Below are positions 37,895-46,350 of a stretch of DNA of 64,000 bases, piece after piece (position 1 is the stretch's first letter; every line of letters starts with the position of its first letter). Location: assembly GCF_005233845.1 (NCBI RefSeq), contig NZ_SZQL01000001.1:359304-423303 (forward strand). The letters are read 5' to 3'. The position numbers and the translations under genes were made by a program. The notes under the pieces are model-generated. The model ran no database searches and was not told the DNA's origin. It worked only from the letters and a program-made list of their open reading frames with translations. Source of the DNA: Ilyomonas limi (GTDB lineage: Bacteria; Bacteroidota; Bacteroidia; Chitinophagales; Chitinophagaceae).

Positions 37895-39319
37895 ATGAAT
37901 ACGGCAGTACAAGATATAAAAACAAAAAAACAAAAAGATAAAGAAGCCTTTCGTGATACATTGGCGAGCGTAGATAAACTGGGCAAGCGGAAATGGATAT
38001 ATGCACAAAAGCCAAAAGGTATTTTTTATAAAATACGCACGTATCTAAGCCTCCTTTATTTTGCCGTTTTCTTTGGATTGCCATTCGTGTATGTAAATGG
38101 CAGACCGTTGTTTATGTTCAATATTCCGGAGGCAAAGTTTGTCTTTTTTGGTAAGTTATTTCTGCCACAGGACTTCTTTATCATCGGCTTAACGATGATC
38201 ATGTTTGTCTTGTTTATTGTGTTATTTACGTCTGCTTTCGGCAGGTTGTTTTGTGGCTGGGCTTGCCCGCAAACCAACTTTATGGAAATGATGTTTCGTA
38301 AAATAGAGTATTGGATAGAAGGCGACGCAGCCCAGCAAAAGATGCTTGCCAAAGCACCGTGGAATGGAGAAAAAATTTTCAAAAAAGGTGCGAAACATGT
38401 AGTATTCTTTGCGCTCTCTTTCATCATCTCCAACTTCTTTTTAGCTTATATTATTGGTATAAAAGATTTGGAGAAAATTATCAGTGAACCATTATCTCAA
38501 CATATTGGTGGCTTTACTTCCTTACTCATTTTCAGCGGTATTTTTTATGGTGTATACGCGTTCTTCAGAGAGCAGGTATGTACGGCTATTTGCCCTTATG
38601 GCAGACTGCAAAGTGTGTTGATGGATAAAAACTCTATGGTGGTTGCATACGATTACAAACGTGGTGAACCGCGTGGTGTAGCCAAGAAAAATACAGAGAA
38701 TAATTTGGGCGATTGTATTGATTGCTTTGCCTGTGTAAAAGTATGTCCTACCGGCATAGACATCCGCAATGGCGTACAGATGGAATGTGTTGGATGTACG
38801 GCTTGTATAGATGCATGCGACAACATTATGGATAAGATTGGCAAGCCACGTGGCTTGATACGCTATGCCAGCGAAAACAGCATTGCTACCGGCGAAAAAC
38901 TGCACTATACTACACGCATGAAATTATACACGGTATTGTGCTTAGCTGTAATGGCATTGTTATCTTTTCTTGTTATTACCCGCAAAGATGTGGACGCAAC
39001 CGTTTTTCGTACGCCGGGATTACTGTATCAGGAAAGAGGTGCAGATAGCGTTTCCAATTTGTACAATATCAAATTTGCCAATAAAACATTGAAAGATATT
39101 CCGCTTACTATTATGTTGGAGAATGGTGGCGGCGAAATACAATTAGTGGGCAAACAAACCATTCATATTGAAAAGGAAGGACAAGGCAGTGGTTCTTTTT
39201 TTGTAGTGCTGCCAAAGAAAATGATACAAAGCCGCAAGACCAGTATTAAGCTGGATTTGTACGAAGGAAATAATAAATTAAACACAATAACTACTTCCTT
39301 TTTAGGACCTGTTGAATAA
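37895..39319 (+). CDS. ccoG: Cbb3 oxidase accessory ferredoxin-type protein CcoG
   Basis: The start at 37895 gives 474 residues. It has membrane helices, the conserved FCGWACPQTNFMEMMFRKIE, FREQVCTAICPYGRLQSV, and two 4Fe-4S ferredoxin clusters in DCIDCFACVKVCPTGIDIR and CVGCTACIDACDNIM. A C-terminal IgG-like domain (FixG_C) follows the last helix (ending IKLDLYEGN). In known systems CcoG reduces Cu(II) to Cu(I) for oxidase assembly. It lies in line with ccoP and ccoH. Confidence 0.96.
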   Translation: MNTAVQDIKTKKQKDKEAFRDTLASVDKLGKRKWIYAQKPKGIFYKIRTYLSLLYFAVFFGLPFVYVNGRPLFMFNIPEAKFVFFGKLFLPQDFFIIGLTMIMFVLFIVLFTSAFGRLFCGWACPQTNFMEMMFRKIEYWIEGDAAQQKMLAKAPWNGEKIFKKGAKHVVFFALSFIISNFFLAYIIGIKDLEKIISEPLSQHIGGFTSLLIFSGIFYGVYAFFREQVCTAICPYGRLQSVLMDKNSMVVAYDYKRGEPRGVAKKNTENNLGDCIDCFACVKVCPTGIDIRNGVQMECVGCTACIDACDNIMDKIGKPRGLIRYASENSIATGEKLHYTTRMKLYTVLCLAVMALLSFLVITRKDVDATVFRTPGLLYQERGADSVSNLYNIKFANKTLKDIPLTIMLENGGGEIQLVGKQTIHIEKEGQGSGSFFVVLPKKMIQSRKTSIKLDLYEGNNKLNTITTSFLGPVE

Positions 39320-39341
39320 ATAACTTTTAAAACTATTGTAT

Positions 39342-39785
39342 ATGAAATGGAACTGGGGATATGGATTGACTATTGTATTTATTGCCTTTGCTTCAAATGT
39401 AGGTTTCCTTGTGTATAAATGTACCCAGGAAAAGTTCGACCTTGTATCTGCCGATTATTACAACGAAGAATTGAAGTACCAGGATAAGATTGATGGTATG
39501 CAAAACGCTAAACAATTGAGTGCGGTACAACTTGTGCAAACAGGCGATGAAGTAAGTATTCAACTGCCTAAAGAATTAAACGGCCATGCACTTACGGGGC
39601 AGGTTTGGTTGTATTGTCCTGCCAATGCTGCGCTTGATTACAAGGCGCCTTTGCAAGTAAATGAAGACGGCGTTATGCTGATTGATAAAAAGAAATTAGC
39701 AGATGCAAAATACACTGCAAAAATTACCTGGGAAACCGGTGATACCAAGTATTACAACGAGCAATCATTAACCATCGCTAAGTAA
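39342..39785 (+). CDS. ccoH: Cbb3 oxidase assembly protein CcoH (FixH-like)
   Basis: The start ATG 39342 (MKWNWGYGLTIVFIAFASN) gives 147 residues; an in-frame TTG two codons upstream is less likely. One N-terminal membrane helix is followed by VYKCTQEKFDLVSADYYNEELKYQ, the FixH hallmark, and a periplasmic beta domain. FixH/CcoH helps assemble the oxidase with CcoI. It ends in TAATG, overlapping the next start by one base. Confidence 0.93.
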   Translation: MKWNWGYGLTIVFIAFASNVGFLVYKCTQEKFDLVSADYYNEELKYQDKIDGMQNAKQLSAVQLVQTGDEVSIQLPKELNGHALTGQVWLYCPANAALDYKAPLQVNEDGVMLIDKKKLADAKYTAKITWETGDTKYYNEQSLTIAK

Positions 39786-40489
39786 TGAGCTGGCAATTAT
39801 TTATATCGGCATTAGGGCTTGGGCTGGTAAGCAGTTTTCACTGTGTAGGTATGTGCGGTGCTATTGCTTTTTCGTTGCCGGTACGAGGCATGCCGCCGGT
39901 AAAAAAAGGCATAGGCATTTTACTCTACAATCTGGGCAGGATAAGCGTTTATGCTGTATTTGGTTTATTATTTGGCTTGCTTGGCAGACAGATTTATGTT
40001 GCCGGTTTTCAGCAGTGGTTTTCCATTATTGCAGGTATATTAATCTTACTTGTTGTATTAAATATTTTATTTCCTTTTCATCTTCGACTGCCTGTATTTC
40101 GTAATGCACACGGATTTGTGCAAACATGGATGAGCCGGTTTTTAAAACAGCCGCACCTTGGCAATCTGTACCTCATTGGCGTAGCTAATGGTATGCTGCC
40201 TTGTGGCCTGGTATATTTTGCCATTACAGGTGCATTGGTAACCGGTAGTGTGGTAAATGCAATGTTGTTTATGGCAACATTTGGTTTAGGCACTTTACCT
40301 GCTATGTTTGCCGTGTCTTACTTTGGTTATATGCTGAAGTTGTCAGTAAGACAAATGGTGAAAAAAGCAGTACCATTCTTTATGGCAGTAATGGGTATGT
40401 TGCTCATCCTGCGCGGTATGGGTCTGGGTATTCCTTATGTAAGTCCCTTTGTACCGGGCGCGCCAAAAACAGCTATTGTTTGTCATTGA
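39785..40489 (+). CDS. SafE/TauE-like (DsbD_2) membrane protein linked to cbb3 assembly
   Basis: The 234-residue protein has about six membrane helices in two halves. The first half has SSFHCVGMCGAIAFSLP (Cys20 and Cys24) and the second has VANGMLPCGLVYFAITGAL with another Cys-Gly pair. This is the DsbD_2/sulfite exporter TauE-SafE type often encoded at the end of cbb3 clusters and thought to act in copper or thiol handling. It is translationally coupled to ccoH through the TAATG overlap. Its exact role is not established. Confidence 0.88.
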   Translation: MSWQLFISALGLGLVSSFHCVGMCGAIAFSLPVRGMPPVKKGIGILLYNLGRISVYAVFGLLFGLLGRQIYVAGFQQWFSIIAGILILLVVLNILFPFHLRLPVFRNAHGFVQTWMSRFLKQPHLGNLYLIGVANGMLPCGLVYFAITGALVTGSVVNAMLFMATFGLGTLPAMFAVSYFGYMLKLSVRQMVKKAVPFFMAVMGMLLILRGMGLGIPYVSPFVPGAPKTAIVCH

Positions 40490-40688
40490 AAGTACATTGC
40501 ACGATATCGCCAGCTATTTTGCTGATGTAAACAACGCTGCGCACTTCTGCTATTAAATTCGCTTTCTGCTGCGGTGTAAATAGTACTCGCGTAAAAGCTG
40601 AAAAACGCACAGGTGTTGACGTGAGTGACACACCAAAAGTTCCATTATATTCTTTAGCTTGTTCCACAGAAATAAAAAACGCTACCAT
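40473..40688 (-). CDS. Possible small protein, unknown
   Basis: A 71-codon frame on the minus strand fills most of the gap after the SafE-like gene and overlaps its last 17 bases. The product has no signal peptide or recognised motif (FGVSLTSTPVRFSAF, FTPQQKANLIAEVR). Composition looks protein-like, but there is no clear ribosome site. It could be a remnant or chance frame. Confidence 0.25.
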   Translation of the reverse strand: MVAFFISVEQAKEYNGTFGVSLTSTPVRFSAFTRVLFTPQQKANLIAEVRSVVYISKIAGDIVQCTFNDKQ

Positions 40689-40746
40689 GCGTTTTCTTGT
40701 TTATTTGTATGCTTGCAGGTTATTCATTTTACCCTTTTCTGATTAT

Positions 40747-40812
40747 CTGACGTTAATCAGGTAACAGCCTGACCACCGTTTCCTTTTTTCTTCTTTCATA
40801 ACAAGAGCTTTG
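40747..40812 (+). promoter_or_regulatory. FNR-type site and -7-like element of the flavin-binding gene
   Basis: The perfect dyad CTGACGTTAATCAG (40747-40760) precedes GAGCTTTG (40805-40812), which matches TAnnTTTG except at the first base. Spacing from dyad centre to -7 element is again 51.5 bases. Confidence 0.6.
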
Positions 40813-40846
40813 ATATAATCTTAATAAACCACAAAACTTACATATT

Positions 40847-41326
40847 ATGTTTGGAAAATTAGAAGCGCAGGAAATTGAAGTAGTTCTTTCTCACCAATAC
40901 ATTGGCAGGCTGGGTTGCAGTGCCGGCGGACGAACCTATGTAGTGCCCATTAGCTATGCATATGATGGAGCATACATTTATGCACATACACACGAGGGTA
41001 AGAAAATAGAAATGATGCGCGAAAATCCTGAAGTATGTTTTCAGGCAGACACAATGGAAAATATGGCGAGCTGGAAAAGCGTGATTTGCTGGGGAAGCTT
41101 TGAAGAAGTAACGGATGAAGAAGCGCGTACAGATGCACTTAAAAAACTGCTTGCCCGCGAGCTGCCCATTATTGCCAGTCAAACAGTAAAGCTAACGCCA
41201 AGCTGGCCGTTTCAGCCCCATGATTTTAATGTGATTAAAGGTATTGTGTTCCGCATATTGATTACCGAAAAAACAGGACGTTTTGAAAACATTCAAAAGG
41301 CTGCTGAAATGAATACGTTTGTATAA
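40847..41326 (+). CDS. Pyridoxamine 5'-phosphate oxidase-like flavin-binding protein
   Basis: The 159-residue protein has the split-barrel flavin-binding fold: MFGKLEAQEIEVVLSHQYIGRLGCSAGGRTYVVPISYAYDG, YAHTHEGKKIEMMRENPEVCFQAD, and WKSVICWGSFEEVTD. This group (nitroimidazole-resistance NimA-like/PNPOx-like) binds FMN or haem; the reaction is unknown. It carries the FNR-type control region and is followed 123 bases later by a universal stress protein, so both may be part of the low-oxygen response. Confidence 0.9.
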   Translation: MFGKLEAQEIEVVLSHQYIGRLGCSAGGRTYVVPISYAYDGAYIYAHTHEGKKIEMMRENPEVCFQADTMENMASWKSVICWGSFEEVTDEEARTDALKKLLARELPIIASQTVKLTPSWPFQPHDFNVIKGIVFRILITEKTGRFENIQKAAEMNTFV

Positions 41327-41449
41327 GTACGCTGTATGATAGTAATTGAAAATGCTCATTGCTACACCTGGGTTATTATACCTTATTGTCATTGCAACTG
41401 TGCTTATTTACTGTACTATTAGTATTTTTTTCTGTATGAATTGAAAAGT

Positions 41450-42262
41450 ATGAAAACGATTATTGCCCAAACCGACTTTTCTGATGCCTCCATCAATGCG
41501 GTGCTCTTTGCTGTTGATATAGCACTGGAAGTAAATGCAACCTTGCAGATATATCATGCAGTACCCGACCGTGTAGTGCTGATAGATGATATGGATTATG
41601 ATGCAGAATATGCAGCAACAGAAGAAGCGATGCAGCGGTTGGAAACATTGCAGGAAAAAGTAAAAAGCTACACCCGATACCGGCTAAACGTGGGTGTACA
41701 ATTGAAGTATGGCAACATAAGCAGTTTACTGGAACAAGCGTGCAGGCATGATGTACCTTTTGCAGCAGTAATGTCGGCAACCGAAAAGACAGCAATAGCG
41801 TGTTTTATGCAAGGTAGCGAAACGCTTTCGGTAAGTAGTACCATACAAGTACCGCTGTTATTAATTCCGCACGAAGCCGAATTCAGGGGCTTTAGAAAAG
41901 TAGCTATTGCCACCGATTTGAATAAAGTATATGATACGATGCCGCTGGATATTTTAACGCGCTGGACAGATGCCTTTAAGCCTGCGCTCGAAATCGTTTT
42001 TGTAAAAGAAGATGACCGGTTTGAGGCAGGCAATGTATCGGAGGCTGTTGCATTGCAAACGCATTTTGAAAAATATTATCCTTCGTTTTGCTATATAAAA
42101 AACGATAGCGTAGCCAATGGTATCAATACGTATTTGAGTAATAACAGTCCTGATTTATTGATAGTTATTCCGAAAAAACATATGTTTTTTCATACAAGTA
42201 TTTCCAGGCAGTTTATTCTTCATCCAACTGTTCCTACAATGATTTTGACGGGGCATCAATGA
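41450..42262 (+). CDS. Tandem universal stress protein (UspA family)
   Basis: The start ATG 41450 (MKTIIAQTDFSDASINAVLFAVDIA) gives 270 residues, room for two Usp domains. The first covers ~1-142 and shows the UspA opening and a final VPLLLIPHEA. The second opens with FRKVAIATDLNKVYD and ends in SRQFILHPTVPTMILTG. The second ATP-loop glycines are not obvious. Such proteins are commonly induced under oxygen limitation. No FNR-type dyad of its own was found, so it may be read through from the flavin protein gene. Confidence 0.9.
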   Translation: MKTIIAQTDFSDASINAVLFAVDIALEVNATLQIYHAVPDRVVLIDDMDYDAEYAATEEAMQRLETLQEKVKSYTRYRLNVGVQLKYGNISSLLEQACRHDVPFAAVMSATEKTAIACFMQGSETLSVSSTIQVPLLLIPHEAEFRGFRKVAIATDLNKVYDTMPLDILTRWTDAFKPALEIVFVKEDDRFEAGNVSEAVALQTHFEKYYPSFCYIKNDSVANGINTYLSNNSPDLLIVIPKKHMFFHTSISRQFILHPTVPTMILTGHQ

Positions 42263-42421
42263 TGACTTTTAAGACCCAAAGCTGCCATTGATTTATAGAA
42301 GATAGTATCAGCGGATTGATAATTGCATTACAGTTGAAACGAAATAGCGTGCTGCATTGTGCCGCTCCAGATCTATTAACAACTGCTGTTAAAGCTGCTT
42401 TTACTATTATTTGACGTAATA

Positions 42422-42487
42422 ATGACAGTAATCATATTCCTGCATGATTTGAATCATAATATTATATACAATCGGCATTTACTTTTA
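42422..42487 (+). promoter_or_regulatory. FNR-type site and -7-like element of the baeRF gene
   Basis: The perfect dyad ATGACAGTAATCAT (42422-42435) precedes TACTTTTA (42480-42487), one mismatch from TAnnTTTG. Spacing from dyad centre to -7 element is 51.5 bases, as at the other three promoters. Confidence 0.65.
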
Positions 42488-42509
42488 CCCGATATAAAAA
42501 TAATGTTGT

Positions 42510-43544
42510 ATGCTAACCAATATATCAAAGAAAGAGCAGGTTCCACTTATTGCCATACAGCCCGATAGAACCACACCTGTTGTATCACTTTTTATGCCGT
42601 TTGAGCCGAAGATGGTGACGAAAAATGAACTTGTTTATAAGCTTCAGTTACTTGTGCATGAAGCAGAGCTAAAACTGGTAAAGAGCTTTTCTTTTAAGGT
42701 AGCAGAACCTGTGCTCAAAAGGTTGAAAGCAGTTGTAAAGAACCTTGATTACAGCACGCATAAAAGAAGTATTGCCATCTATGTTTCGGCAGAGGGCGAA
42801 AAGGTATTTTACCTCAATACACCATTAGAAGAAAAAGTGCTTATTGATACATCTTTTAATGTCCGCTCTTTGATAGCGCATCGGAAAAAGCTGCAGCATT
42901 ACTTAGTGCTGGTGCTTGGCACTAATATCTCCAGGATTTATTTTGATAACGGCGAACACCTTATTGCTATGTTTACCAACATCCGTAAGAAAAGCCGGAG
43001 TGAATATGGTTCTTCGTTAGAAACCTTTTTGAAAGAAACTGATAACAACCTGAGTATTATTTTAAACTATTTTCCATCGCTTCCCTTGTTTATAATGAGC
43101 AGTACTTATACATTGAGCAGGTATAAGACTATTACCCAAAACAAAACACATATTACACAGTTGATAGAAGCTGATGGTAAAGAAATAGTAATAGATAAAA
43201 TTAAAACAGCATTACAACCCTATACGCACAACTGGGGGTATATACAAACGAAGCACTTGCGCCATACGCTGGATAATGCTACAGATAGCAGCAGAATAGC
43301 AACGGGAATAGAAAATGTTGTAAAAGCTGCTCATCAACGAAGAGCAAAGCTGCTGGTACTCGAGAAAGATTATACGTGTCCGGTGGTAAAAGCAGGGAAA
43401 ACAGCGGATGGTTTACTCGGCAATGTGCCTTTTACAGATGCGGTGGATGAAGTAATTGAACGCGTATTATCAACCGGCGGCGAAGTGACGTTTGCAGATA
43501 GTGAGGTGCTGGAAAAATATCAGCATATTGCAATGATTTATTAG
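42510..43544 (+). CDS. baeRF-type (bacterial release-factor-like) protein
   Basis: The 344-residue cytosolic protein shows the arrangement of bacterial archaeo-eukaryotic release factor-like proteins: an N-terminal alpha/beta domain (VVSLFMPFEPK, SIAIYVSAEGEKVFYLNTPLE), a middle domain with YLVLVLGTNISRIYF, and a C-terminal L7Ae-like part (NVVKAAHQRRAKLLVLEKDY, GGEVTFADSEVLEKYQHIAMIY). The GGQ tripeptide of true release factors is absent. Family role is uncertain (ribosome rescue or stress is proposed). The FNR-type site upstream links it to low oxygen. Confidence 0.8.
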   Translation: MLTNISKKEQVPLIAIQPDRTTPVVSLFMPFEPKMVTKNELVYKLQLLVHEAELKLVKSFSFKVAEPVLKRLKAVVKNLDYSTHKRSIAIYVSAEGEKVFYLNTPLEEKVLIDTSFNVRSLIAHRKKLQHYLVLVLGTNISRIYFDNGEHLIAMFTNIRKKSRSEYGSSLETFLKETDNNLSIILNYFPSLPLFIMSSTYTLSRYKTITQNKTHITQLIEADGKEIVIDKIKTALQPYTHNWGYIQTKHLRHTLDNATDSSRIATGIENVVKAAHQRRAKLLVLEKDYTCPVVKAGKTADGLLGNVPFTDAVDEVIERVLSTGGEVTFADSEVLEKYQHIAMIY

Positions 43545-43580
43545 TCATACAATTCTCTTCATTTATTTGAACGTTAATAC

Positions 43581-43635
43581 AAAAGCTCATAAACGTTGCT
43601 TTATTTGAAAGCATTCGTTTATGAGCTTTTTGCTT
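43581..43635 (+). terminator. Strong terminator after the baeRF gene
   Basis: A 15-bp perfect stem (43581-43595 with 43616-43630), extended inward by a further 6 bp (43597-43602 with 43608-43613), carries A- and T-rich ends. It lies 36 bases after the stop codon. Confidence 0.92.
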
Positions 43636-43810
43636 TATACTGTTTTTGATAAAAACAGTACGGTTTGCAGGACTTCAAAACAGATACTTGCGGGTAAAAG
43701 GCTGGAGGTAGTTTCATTCCATATCTACTGGCTTTTTAATATCACGACAAACATTCTTCCTTTACATAACTATGGCGCAGTTTTAGAATGGTAAATGATA
43801 AAAAGCGATT

Positions 43811-44182
43811 ATGAAAAAGTTTGTTTATCTTCTTTTAATTGTGCTATTCGGCAATACATTGTATGCACAGCAGGAAAGCAAAATTACAGCCGCCCAGGCA
43901 GGAGATTTTGTGGGTAAAAGTGTGCTGTTGTGCGATAGGGTAAAAAACGGGCACATGGATAATATATCGAAAGACGAGCCTACCATAGTATATGTTGGCG
44001 ATACGTACGAAACACGCACCCTGGCACTGTTATTTACCAAAGATGTTTTAAAAAATTTTTCCTTCGACCCGGAAAAAAAGATGGAAAACCACACATTTTG
44101 TGTGCATGGAAAAATTACCATGTACAAGGGCAAACCGGCAATTTATGTACAATCGGAGGAGCAGCTAAATGTGGAGGATTGA
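43811..44182 (+). CDS. Small secreted OB-fold-like protein
   Basis: The 123-residue protein has a signal peptide (MKKFVYLLLIVLFGNTLYAQ). The mature part reads ITAAQAGDFVGKSVLLCDRV, YVGDTYETRTLALLFTKD and ends HTFCVHGKITMYKGKPAIYVQS. The final GKITMYKGKPAIYV strand pair is typical of small OB-folds (tRNA_anti-like) exported by Bacteroidota. Two cysteines (about 42 and 97) could form a disulfide. Function unknown; it is a monocistronic gene after a strong terminator. Confidence 0.82.
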   Translation: MKKFVYLLLIVLFGNTLYAQQESKITAAQAGDFVGKSVLLCDRVKNGHMDNISKDEPTIVYVGDTYETRTLALLFTKDVLKNFSFDPEKKMENHTFCVHGKITMYKGKPAIYVQSEEQLNVED

Positions 44183-44458
44183 TATTTTCATTTTTAATCG
44201 TGAAGAGGCTAAGGTTCATGAAGTATTTATAAGATAAAAATGCTGTTTAAGATTGTAGAAGAATAGAGCCACGAAGATTCGAAGAGATAAGATGCTGCAA
44301 AGTTTATTTGCTACATTCTTTATCTATGAGACTTTGTGAGTGAGTCTTTACATCTTCGTGTCTTTGCGATATAATTTCTTCTGCTCCTTTGTGAATGAAT
44401 AAAAGTTTCTTATAGCAGAGCGCGGAACAGTTATTGACAGAATATTTAAAAAGATTGT
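44183..44458. repeat. Intergenic region with CACGAAG-type degenerate inverted repeat
   Basis: Arms CACGAAGAT (44270-44278) and ATCTTCGTG (44352-44360) flank ACTTTGTGAGTGAGTC and related words, with CTTTGTGAATGAA at the right end. It is a degraded copy of the CACAAAG/CTTCGTG intergenic repeat type also seen near 29900 and 37820. No gene was recognised in the gap. Confidence 0.5.
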
Positions 44459-44956
44459 ATGAATGCACTTGCTATACGGAATGAATTGCGGAATAATGAT
44501 TCGGAAGTGATGGATAAGCGGCGAACAATCATTCTGTTATCAGCTTTAGGACTGGTGGATTTTTCTGTTATCTCTTTGTACCAAACGGGTATCATTGAAA
44601 AGTTGCCCGATCTGCCGTTTGCCATTTTCGATTCCAATAAAGTAAATGCCTCCAAAGAAGCCTACCAGTTTGGCGTGCCAGATGGGCCTGTCAGCGCGGT
44701 GGCGTATGCGGCAATAATGGTGCTGGCGGCAGCGGGCGGCAGCGAGGCATCGGGGCGTAAACCGGTGATGGATAGTTTATTGGGTGCTACTATTGCGGGC
44801 AATACTGCCGGTGCCGTATATTACCTGTATGATATGATTTTTAAGCAAAAAAAAATTTGCCTGTACTGCCTTGCCGGCGCTGCCATCAATATTGCATCGG
44901 CAGTAATTGCTGCACCTTTGCTAAAAAGAAGTATAAAGCAATTGTTTGGCAAATAA
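44459..44956 (+). CDS. VKOR-like membrane protein with a CxxC motif
   Basis: The 165-residue protein has about four membrane segments (IILLSALGLVDFSVISLYQ, VSAVAYAAIMVLAAAG, LLGATIAGNTAGAVYYLYDM, LAGAAINIASAVIAAPLL). The redox motif KICLYC (Cys124/Cys127) starts the last helix, as in vitamin K epoxide reductase homologues that re-oxidise disulfide-forming partners. The loop NKVNASKEAYQFGVP corresponds to the region that normally carries a second Cys pair, which is missing here. So it may be a partial or altered thiol reductase. No partner thioredoxin is fused or adjacent. Confidence 0.75.
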   Translation: MNALAIRNELRNNDSEVMDKRRTIILLSALGLVDFSVISLYQTGIIEKLPDLPFAIFDSNKVNASKEAYQFGVPDGPVSAVAYAAIMVLAAAGGSEASGRKPVMDSLLGATIAGNTAGAVYYLYDMIFKQKKICLYCLAGAAINIASAVIAAPLLKRSIKQLFGK

Positions 44957-45060
44957 AGCTGCAAGCCTCAAGCTATGAGCTTAGGGCTACTGGTAGCAAA
45001 CATAGCTTTGTAGTCTTTGAAACGGGAAATAAGTGTATTTTATATGTTTATTAAGCTAAA

Positions 45061-46350
45061 TTAATTATCTGCGTCTTTAATAGATGGTCGCCTGTCGTTT
45101 GCATCCCGGTGCTCATACTGCATCTTAAACTCACTTAAGTTGGGCGGGTATGGACGTGGGCGATGTAATTCGTAGTTGTAAATTGTTTGCCCAAGCTGAT
45201 ACAGAAACGGATGCCCGACTGTCTCATATTCATATTGATCATCGTTGAGTGTATCGTCTTTATTTACATATATTGTTGCTGCCAGCATGAACTCGGTATT
45301 GTGTGCAAAGTCAACAATATATGATGCATCGGTTAAGAAGCCATACGACCAGCCTACTTTATTAAACACCCGCACATTGTTGGGCATTTGATGTGTTTCG
45401 TTGTTAAAAAAGAATTTTACATAACTGTCGTAATATACTGCTGTATCGTATTTAGGGTAAGGCGTTTCGGAAGGGTATTGCGAGAGATATTGCCATAAAA
45501 ATTGATAATCTTTCTTAGTGAGTTTAAAACGTTGTTTTGCTGGTACCGATGCAGGAAATAAAATAGACTGCAATAGCTGCTGCAAATCTTCTAATGGGAT
45601 AGTGTTCTGTCGTGCAAAATTCATCGGTTCATTTACCAAACTATCATTACGGTTGTAATAAGCTTTGCCAATGGGTATTGTCTCTGGATAATACATTGAA
45701 TCGATATTATACCTCATTGGTTGCTCATATAAAATATTCCCTTTTTCATCTATAAACCGCACCGGATTGGTATGCCGGTTTTCATCATCGGTAAAACCCA
45801 TAAATTGCCGTACAATACGGGTGTGTACATAACCTTTTTGGTGCAGTTTTCTGTTAATTGCCTGCTGTCCTACAAACTGGTACATGCGGTTATACGCATC
45901 GTTATCGCTGATCAAAAAAGCTTTGCGTATAAACTGCGCAATAGAAGGCAAACCACTTTGTGAAGTGCTGTCGTTGTATTCTATTACCTGCCGCGAATAG
46001 GCACTGTCAAACTGCATGGAAGTATATTTATTTATCCCCTTTTTATGTAGTTCATTTAACTTTTCTAAAGACAATGCAGCGAGTGGCAGTTTTACGGTGG
46101 AAGCCGGATAAAAGTATAAATTGGTATCTACATTAAAGTAGTAATTGGTAAAGTGTGGTGTATTGCTTTTATCCCTGTTTATTTGGGTGTAAATAACCTG
46201 CAGGCGATAGGTATTTGGATGAGTAATGACTTGTTGGAACAATGAATCTTTATTATGCTGCAAAATGTTTTGGAGCAGTGTATCTGTTTGGGGCTGCGCA
46301 TGCAGCAGACTACAGCAAATGCAAAGTGAAAAGCAGATGAGTAAGCGCAT
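45061..46350 (-). CDS. Secreted class A beta-lactamase-fold serine hydrolase
   Basis: The 429-residue protein has a signal peptide (MRLLICFSLCICCSLLHAQ). The SxxK motif is in YPASTVKLPL (Ser84, Lys87), followed by an SDN motif in FLISDNDAYNRMY (Ser148-Asn150). The beta-lactamase2 family (PF13354) includes class A lactamases of ~290 residues; this protein is longer, with inserts and a C-terminal extension. A role in cell-wall peptide or D-amino-acid chemistry is as likely as beta-lactam hydrolysis. It stands alone. Confidence 0.85.
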   Translation of the reverse strand: MRLLICFSLCICCSLLHAQPQTDTLLQNILQHNKDSLFQQVITHPNTYRLQVIYTQINRDKSNTPHFTNYYFNVDTNLYFYPASTVKLPLAALSLEKLNELHKKGINKYTSMQFDSAYSRQVIEYNDSTSQSGLPSIAQFIRKAFLISDNDAYNRMYQFVGQQAINRKLHQKGYVHTRIVRQFMGFTDDENRHTNPVRFIDEKGNILYEQPMRYNIDSMYYPETIPIGKAYYNRNDSLVNEPMNFARQNTIPLEDLQQLLQSILFPASVPAKQRFKLTKKDYQFLWQYLSQYPSETPYPKYDTAVYYDSYVKFFFNNETHQMPNNVRVFNKVGWSYGFLTDASYIVDFAHNTEFMLAATIYVNKDDTLNDDQYEYETVGHPFLYQLGQTIYNYELHRPRPYPPNLSEFKMQYEHRDANDRRPSIKDADN

